From: Lachnospiraceae bacterium
GTDB lineage: Bacteria; Bacillota; Clostridia; Lachnospirales; Lachnospiraceae
DNA: 40,377 nt
Assembly (NCBI GenBank): GCA_028696165.1
Contig: JAQVHQ010000031.1
Span: 1-40,377 of the forward strand
Direction of reading: 5' to 3'
The notes under the pieces were generated by a model. That model did not search any database and was not told where the DNA came from. It saw only the letters and a program-made list of their open reading frames with translations. The translations under genes and the position numbers were made by a program. This document shows, piece after piece, positions 36,174 to 40,377 of this stretch (position 1 is its first letter; each line of letters starts with the position of its first letter).

Positions 36174-36356
36174 GCAGAGGCACCCGGTAAGGGAATCCCG
36201 CAAACGAATCAGCGAGTGCCCTTAGCGAAGGTGAAATCCTCTGTTTACGGAGACTTAGGTGCGAGGGTCCACCCCGAGCACCTTAGTCGCAGTTAACAGA
36301 TAGTTCACCGAAGCGTTACTCGCCGTTTGCGGGAATCCCTTACCGGGTGCCTCTGC
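36174..36356. ncRNA. 183-nt rod-like palindrome, candidate structured RNA or mobile repeat
   Basis: A 21-bp perfect outer stem (starting GCAGAGGCACCC, closing GGGTGCCTCTGC) continues past one A-A mismatch into an 11-bp stem (TCCCGCAAACG/CGTTTGCGGGA). Then come GCGAGT/ACTCGC, GGTGAA/TTCACC, CTGTT-AC/GT-AACAG and GACTTAGGTGC/GCACCTTAGTC, ending in a loop with GGGT/ACCC. The near-complete pairing over the whole length suggests either a structured RNA (6S-like in size and shape, but not identified as such) or a dispersed palindromic element. Confidence 0.5.
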
Positions 36357-36404
36357 GTCCCTTTTGCCTAATCCCCCCATCCAGAAAAAAGTGAGCTCAA
36401 TATA

Positions 36405-36433
36405 TTGACAATAAAATAACAAAGTAGTATGAT
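36405..36433 (+). promoter_or_regulatory. Strong sigma-A promoter of serC-serA
   Basis: TTGACA at 36405-36410 and TATGAT at 36428-36433 with a 17-nt spacer. Immediately downstream a direct repeat GTGTTAACGTGTTAA (36436-36450) overlaps the start region and could bind a regulator. Confidence 0.8.
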
Positions 36434-36480
36434 TTGTGTTAACGTGTTAAAGCAATAAAACAATTAGGAGGATGAACAAA

Positions 36481-37563
36481 GTGAGCAGAGTGTACAATTT
36501 TTCCGCTGGACCAGCAGTGCTGCCAGAAGAAGTATTAAAAGAAGCTGCAGAAGAAATGATGGATTACAGAGGATGCGGCATGTCGGTAATGGAGATGAGT
36601 CACCGTTCGAAAATGTTCGATACCATTATTAAAGAAGCAGAAGCGGATTTAAGAGATTTATTGAATATTCCGGACAATTATAAAGTGCTTTTCTTACAGG
36701 GTGGAGCGTCTCAGCAGTTTGCCATGATTCCTATGAATCTGATGAAAAATGGCGTTGCTGATTATATCGTAACCGGCCAGTGGGCAAAGAAGGCATACCA
36801 GGAAGCATGCAAATACGGAAAGGCAAACAAAATAGCCTCTTCTGAGGATAAGACTTTCTCGTACATTCCGGATTGTTCCGATCTTCCTATTAGTGAAGAT
36901 GCTGATTATGTATATATATGTGAAAATAATACTATCTATGGTACTAAATATCATACATTGCCAAATACAAAAGGTAAAGATTTAGTATCAGATGTTTCAT
37001 CATGTTTCTTGTCAGAGCCAATCGATGTATCTAAATACGCTATCGTATATGGTGGAGTACAGAAGAACATCGGACCGGCAGGAATGGTAATTTCAATTAT
37101 CAGAGAAGACCTCATTACAGATGACGTAATGGAAGGTACACCAACTATGTTGAAGTTTAAGACTCATGCAGATGCAGAATCTTTATATAATACACCAAAC
37201 TGTTATTGCATCTATATCTGTGGAAAAGTCTTTAAATGGCTGAAAAAAATGGGTGGTCTCGAAGCTATGAAGGCATTAAACGAGAAGAAAGCCAAGATTT
37301 TATATGATTTCCTTGATCAGAGTGAATTATTTAAAGGAACTGTTGTGAAAGAAGACCGTTCCCTTATGAATGTGCCATTTGTTACAGGCGACAAAGAACT
37401 GGATGCTAAATTCGTCAAAGAAGCAACCGAAGCTGGCCTGGAGAATTTAAAAGGACACAGAACTGTTGGAGGTATGCGTGCCAGTATTTATAATGCTATG
37501 CCAATCGAAGGTGTAGAAAAACTGGTAGCATTTATGAAAAAATTCGAAGAGGAGAACAAATAA
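36481..37563 (+). CDS. serC: Phosphoserine aminotransferase
   Basis: SerC transfers the amino group from glutamate to 3-phosphohydroxypyruvate in serine synthesis, using PLP. The 360-residue class V aminotransferase begins SRVYNFSAGPAVLPEEV and has FLQGGASQQFAMIPMN, the PLP-lysine in YGGVQKNIGPAG (Lys195) and the C-terminal GGMRASIYNAMP. The GTG at 36481 is chosen over an ATG at 36472 because AGGAGG ends at 36471, touching that ATG but 9 nt from the GTG, and the family starts at this residue. Confidence 0.95.
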   Translation: MSRVYNFSAGPAVLPEEVLKEAAEEMMDYRGCGMSVMEMSHRSKMFDTIIKEAEADLRDLLNIPDNYKVLFLQGGASQQFAMIPMNLMKNGVADYIVTGQWAKKAYQEACKYGKANKIASSEDKTFSYIPDCSDLPISEDADYVYICENNTIYGTKYHTLPNTKGKDLVSDVSSCFLSEPIDVSKYAIVYGGVQKNIGPAGMVISIIREDLITDDVMEGTPTMLKFKTHADAESLYNTPNCYCIYICGKVFKWLKKMGGLEAMKALNEKKAKILYDFLDQSELFKGTVVKEDRSLMNVPFVTGDKELDAKFVKEATEAGLENLKGHRTVGGMRASIYNAMPIEGVEKLVAFMKKFEEENK

Positions 37564-38730
37564 ATGTTTAAATATAATTGTCTGAATCCGATTTCTCAGA
37601 TTGGATTGGAAGAATTCTCTGAGAAAATGTATGCAAAAACGGATGATGTTAATGAAGCTGATGCAATTCTTGTTCGCAGTGCGAATATGCATGAGATGGC
37701 ATTGCCGGAATCTGTTAAAGCGATTGCAAGAGCCGGTGCAGGAGTAAATAATATTCCGCTTCAGGATTGCGCAGAGAAAGGTGTAGTAGTATTTAATACA
37801 CCCGGTGCCAATGCTAACGGAGTAAAAGAAATGGTAATTGCAGGTATGCTGCTTGCTTCCCGTGATATCGTAGGCGGAATCGAATGGGTAGAAAAACAGC
37901 AGGATACTGCTGAAATCGGAAAGTTAGCAGAAAAGCAGAAAAAACAGTTTGCAGGATGTGAGATTTCCGGTAAGAAGCTGGGTATCATTGGACTGGGAGC
38001 TATTGGCGTGCTGGTAGCTAATGCAGCAACTCATCTGGGTATGGAAGTATATGGATATGATCCATTTATCTCAGTAGATGCGGCATGGAAATTATCACGT
38101 TCTATTCATCATATTGAAGATGTGACAGAGATTTATAAAAACTGTGATTATATTACCATTCATGTACCACTTTTAGACAGTACAAGAGGAATGATTAATA
38201 AAGACGCTATTGGCATGATGAAAGAGGGAGTAGTTGTATTAAACTTCGCTCGTGACGTACTGGTAGATGAGCAGGCTCTGGTTGATGCATTAGAGGATGG
38301 AAAAGTCAAAAAATACGTGACAGACTTTGCAAACCCATTAATTACTGGAGTGAAGAACACTTTAATCACTCCACATCTTGGAGCTTCCACGGAAGAATCA
38401 GAAGACAATTGTGCAGTTATGGCTGTAAAAGAATTAGAAGATTATCTGGAAAATGGTAATATCAAGAATTCTGTAAATTATCCGAACTGTGATATGGGAG
38501 TTTGCGGTTCTGCAGGAAGAATAGCAATCAATCATAGAAATATTCTTCATATGATCAGTCAGTTCTCAGCCGTTATGGGTGACGCAGGCTTGAATATTTC
38601 GGACATGACGAATAAAAGTAAAGGCGATTATGCCTATACCATGCTGGATTTGTCAACACCAGCCAATGAAGCAGTTGTCAAAAAGCTGGAAAGCATTGAC
38701 GGTGTGCTAAAAGTCCGCATTATCAAATAA
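37564..38730 (+). CDS. serA: D-3-phosphoglycerate dehydrogenase
   Basis: SerA oxidises 3-phosphoglycerate, the first step of serine synthesis. The 388-residue protein has the substrate and NAD domains (ARAGAGVNNIPL, GLGAIG near residues 142-147, NFARDVLVD with catalytic Arg, and TPHLGASTEES with catalytic His) and a C-terminal ACT domain (about 318-388) for serine feedback. It lacks the intervening domain of long SerA types. The ATG directly abuts the serC stop, with GAGGAG inside serC. Confidence 0.95.
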   Translation: MFKYNCLNPISQIGLEEFSEKMYAKTDDVNEADAILVRSANMHEMALPESVKAIARAGAGVNNIPLQDCAEKGVVVFNTPGANANGVKEMVIAGMLLASRDIVGGIEWVEKQQDTAEIGKLAEKQKKQFAGCEISGKKLGIIGLGAIGVLVANAATHLGMEVYGYDPFISVDAAWKLSRSIHHIEDVTEIYKNCDYITIHVPLLDSTRGMINKDAIGMMKEGVVVLNFARDVLVDEQALVDALEDGKVKKYVTDFANPLITGVKNTLITPHLGASTEESEDNCAVMAVKELEDYLENGNIKNSVNYPNCDMGVCGSAGRIAINHRNILHMISQFSAVMGDAGLNISDMTNKSKGDYAYTMLDLSTPANEAVVKKLESIDGVLKVRIIK

Positions 38731-38746
38731 AGAGTGGAAAGATAAG

Positions 38747-38800
38747 AAAGACTGTTGTAGAATAGAAGAGTAATAATTTCTAAGCTGCAGCAGTCTTTTT
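38747..38800 (+). terminator. Intrinsic terminator after serA
   Basis: AAAGACTGTTGTAG at 38747-38760 pairs with CTGCAGCAGTCTTT at 38785-38798 through two G-U wobbles, followed by TTATC. The loop is 24 nt. Confidence 0.65.
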
Positions 38801-38883
38801 ATCATATATACAGTTAAATGCTCTGTTGTAAGAGAACATTCATGACAATTAGACAGCATTGATTGGAAAAATGAGGAACGGAT

Positions 38884-39018
38884 ATGAGTACAAAATGGAT
38901 AAAAACAATAAAAAAGATTAGAAAAAGAAGAAAAACTTTGAAATCTATACACCGGAATCGAAAGAAAATAGTATCTTTGCTTCATTCATTGGGGTTAGGT
39001 GGAAAAGTACATTGGTAG
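38884..39018 (+). CDS. Possible small basic protein (44 residues)
   Basis: ATG at 38884 follows GAGGAA at 38873-38878 with 5-nt spacing and opens a 44-codon frame ending at the TAG at 39016. The product is very rich in Lys and Arg (KKIRKRRKTLK) with a hydrophobic stretch near the C-terminus. The stop lies at the ribosome site of the next gene, which would suit translational coupling. I do not recognise it, and it may be chance. Confidence 0.3.
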   Translation: MSTKWIKTIKKIRKRRKTLKSIHRNRKKIVSLLHSLGLGGKVHW

Positions 39019-39029
39019 GAGGAGTTGTT

Positions 39030-40289
39030 ATGGCAGAAATTAGACCATTCAAAGGAGTAAGACCAAGAAAGGAACTGGCAAGTCAGATTGCGGCATTGCC
39101 ATATGATGTGTATAACCGGCAGGAAGCATGTGAAGTGGTTGCTAAAAATCCATTATCTTTTTTACGTATAGACCGGGCAGAAACTCAATTCTCTGATGAT
39201 GTGGATACATATGATCCCCGCGTTTATGAGAAAGCAAGAAAGACACTGAAAGAAATGTCAAAAAGAGGAGATTTTGTACAGGATGGATCTCCTTGTTATT
39301 ATATATATGAACTTACTATGAATGGTAGAACTCAGACAGGAATTGTTGCCTGTGCATCTATCGATGATTATCGGAATCAAGTGATAAAAAAACACGAAAA
39401 TACCAGGGAAGAGAAAGAACTGGATCGTATAACACATGTAGATGTGTGCAATGCTCAGACTGGCCCTATTTTTTTAGCATATCGTGCAAATGAAACTATA
39501 AATCGTGTAGTGAATAATAAGAAAGAACATGAACCGCTTTATGATTTTACATCCGAAGATGGCATCAGACATCGTGCCTGGATGATATACGAAAATCAGG
39601 AAATCAGTGATATATTCGAGGCTTTTCAGTCCATATCAAGCATTTATATTGCAGATGGACATCATCGTGCAGCATCAGCGGTTAAGGTTGGATTGAAAAG
39701 AAGAGCGGAAAAACCTGATTATGATGGAACAGAAGAGTTTAATTACTTTTTATCCGTTCTCTTTCCGGATGAACAGTTAAAAATCATGGATTATAATCGT
39801 GTAGTAAAAGATTTGAACGGACTTACAGCAGATGATTTTTTAAAGAAAGTGCAGGAAGTATTTGAAACAGAGGATGCAGGTAAAGTACCGTTTTCTCCAA
39901 CATGCAAGGGTAGTTTTGGAATGTATCTGGGAGATAACTGGTACAGGCTGAAGGTGAAGAATTCTGATCTGGATAAAGATCCGGTTGACGGACTTGATGT
40001 ATCTCTATTGCAGAATCTTTTACTGGAGCCTGTACTTGGAATTAAGAATCCCAAAACAGATGCAAGAATTGATTTCGTTGGTGGAATTCGAGGCTTGGAA
40101 GAACTGGAGAAGCGAGTGCAAAATGATTGTGCTGTGGCATTTTCTATGTATCCGACTTCCATACAGGAACTTTTTTCAGTGGCAGATGCAAATAGACTGA
40201 TGCCGCCTAAATCCACATGGTTTGAACCAAAACTTCGAAGCGGGCTGTTTATTGCTAGCGTAAAATTTTATTCGGATAATGGAAAATAA
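39030..40289 (+). CDS. DUF1015-family protein
   Basis: A 419-residue soluble protein of the DUF1015 family (COG4198), often found beside serA/serC in Clostridia. It begins AEIRPFKGVRPRKELASQIA, with PYDVYNRQEA, the conserved ITHVDVCNAQTGPIFL region and IADGHHRAASA near 205-215, whose HH pair looks like a catalytic or metal site. The ATG at 39030 is preceded by AGGAGG; an in-frame TTG upstream is rejected. Its role is not established; the neighbourhood suggests a link to serine metabolism. Confidence 0.88.
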   Translation: MAEIRPFKGVRPRKELASQIAALPYDVYNRQEACEVVAKNPLSFLRIDRAETQFSDDVDTYDPRVYEKARKTLKEMSKRGDFVQDGSPCYYIYELTMNGRTQTGIVACASIDDYRNQVIKKHENTREEKELDRITHVDVCNAQTGPIFLAYRANETINRVVNNKKEHEPLYDFTSEDGIRHRAWMIYENQEISDIFEAFQSISSIYIADGHHRAASAVKVGLKRRAEKPDYDGTEEFNYFLSVLFPDEQLKIMDYNRVVKDLNGLTADDFLKKVQEVFETEDAGKVPFSPTCKGSFGMYLGDNWYRLKVKNSDLDKDPVDGLDVSLLQNLLLEPVLGIKNPKTDARIDFVGGIRGLEELEKRVQNDCAVAFSMYPTSIQELFSVADANRLMPPKSTWFEPKLRSGLFIASVKFYSDNGK

Positions 40290-40295
40290 ATAAAA

Positions 40296-40365
40296 AGAGA
40301 ACACCAACTTTGTGATAAAGTATTAAGCGACTAAACCAATACGGTGACAAAGAAAGGTGTTCTCT
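40296..40365. repeat. Inverted repeat before the window edge
   Basis: AGAGAACACC at 40296-40305 is matched by GGTGTTCTCT at 40356-40365, with inner pairs CTTTGT/ACAAAG and GTATT/AATAC. An ATG at 40366 follows AAAGGTG and opens a frame cut by the window end after four codons. It may be the terminator of the DUF1015 gene or the end of an insertion sequence whose transposase lies outside. Confidence 0.6.
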
Positions 40366-40377
40366 ATGTATAACAGT

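Larger units (their letters stand above)
35842..36480. other. Intergenic region with 32-bp repeats and a large palindrome
   Basis: No gene is seen. It is A-rich at first, with three imperfect 32-bp repeats (GAATCAAAACTGGGAACAAA-type) at 35961, 35993 and 36025, then a 183-nt palindromic rod at 36174-36356, a C-rich patch, and the serC promoter. Confidence 0.8.

Noticed and set aside
36174-36356. SRP RNA or RNase P RNA
   Set aside because: Their conserved loop sequences are not present; only the rod-like shape is similar to some RNAs.

Overview
The window looks like chromosome from a low-to-moderate GC Firmicute, most likely a gut Lachnospiraceae member (Blautia/Ruminococcus/Roseburia-type). 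This rests on the clustered type II fatty acid operon with a fused AccD-AccA, a FabT-type operator, AGGAGG ribosome sites with ATG/GTG starts, strong TTGACA-N17-TATAAT-like promoters, and serine-recombinase/TnpW mobile elements typical of that family. Genus assignment is inference; there is no rRNA in the window.

Layout. 1-2650: a gene remnant, then an MBL-fold hydrolase, a short amidohydrolase and a PduL phosphotransacylase. 2691-3961: an FtsW/RodA-type SEDS glycosyltransferase. 3958-12539: the fatty acid operon acpP-fabD-fabG-fabF-accB-fabZ-accC-accDA plus a terminal FMN oxidoreductase of the FabK/nitronate monooxygenase superfamily, driven by a promoter whose -10 is overlapped by a perfect FabT-like palindrome. 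12540-14430: 1.9 kb without credible genes, made of a 403-bp giant inverted repeat, four 92-bp tandem repeats and about fourteen 53-bp tandem repeats. 14435-16000: tgt and yajC.

16032-30409 appears to be a 14.4-kb mobile island, bounded by a 15/17-nt inverted repeat and flanked on both sides by GGTGCC. Its left half (16087-23324) is a compact satellite-like module: a divergent Cro/CI-type repressor faces an operon of excisionase, P4-type primase-helicase, two small proteins, a lone HK97-fold major capsid protein, TnpW and a large serine recombinase. A cluster of GTGACAGT motifs just past the primase is a candidate origin. After a dead recombinase fragment (23521-23877), the right half (24027-29987) carries a six-gene AT-rich operon: HTH-PIN protein, PIN-kinase-zinc ribbon fusion, two TerY-like vWA proteins, a PP2C phosphatase with a C-terminal winged helix, and a small beta-rich protein. 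This is a TerY-P phosphorylation triad joined to two paralogous PIN nuclease domains, and is the most notable system in the window: probably a stress or phage-defence module in which signalling by kinase, phosphatase and vWA proteins controls an RNase.

30712-40289 returns to housekeeping: leuB, ilvD and ilvB (branched-chain amino acids), then serC, serA and a DUF1015 gene (serine synthesis). The gaps between these hold a 71-bp tandem repeat with GGGGCA/TGCCCC hairpins, a 183-nt rod-like palindrome and small repeats. The right edge (40296-40377) starts a new inverted repeat followed by the first codons of an unseen gene.
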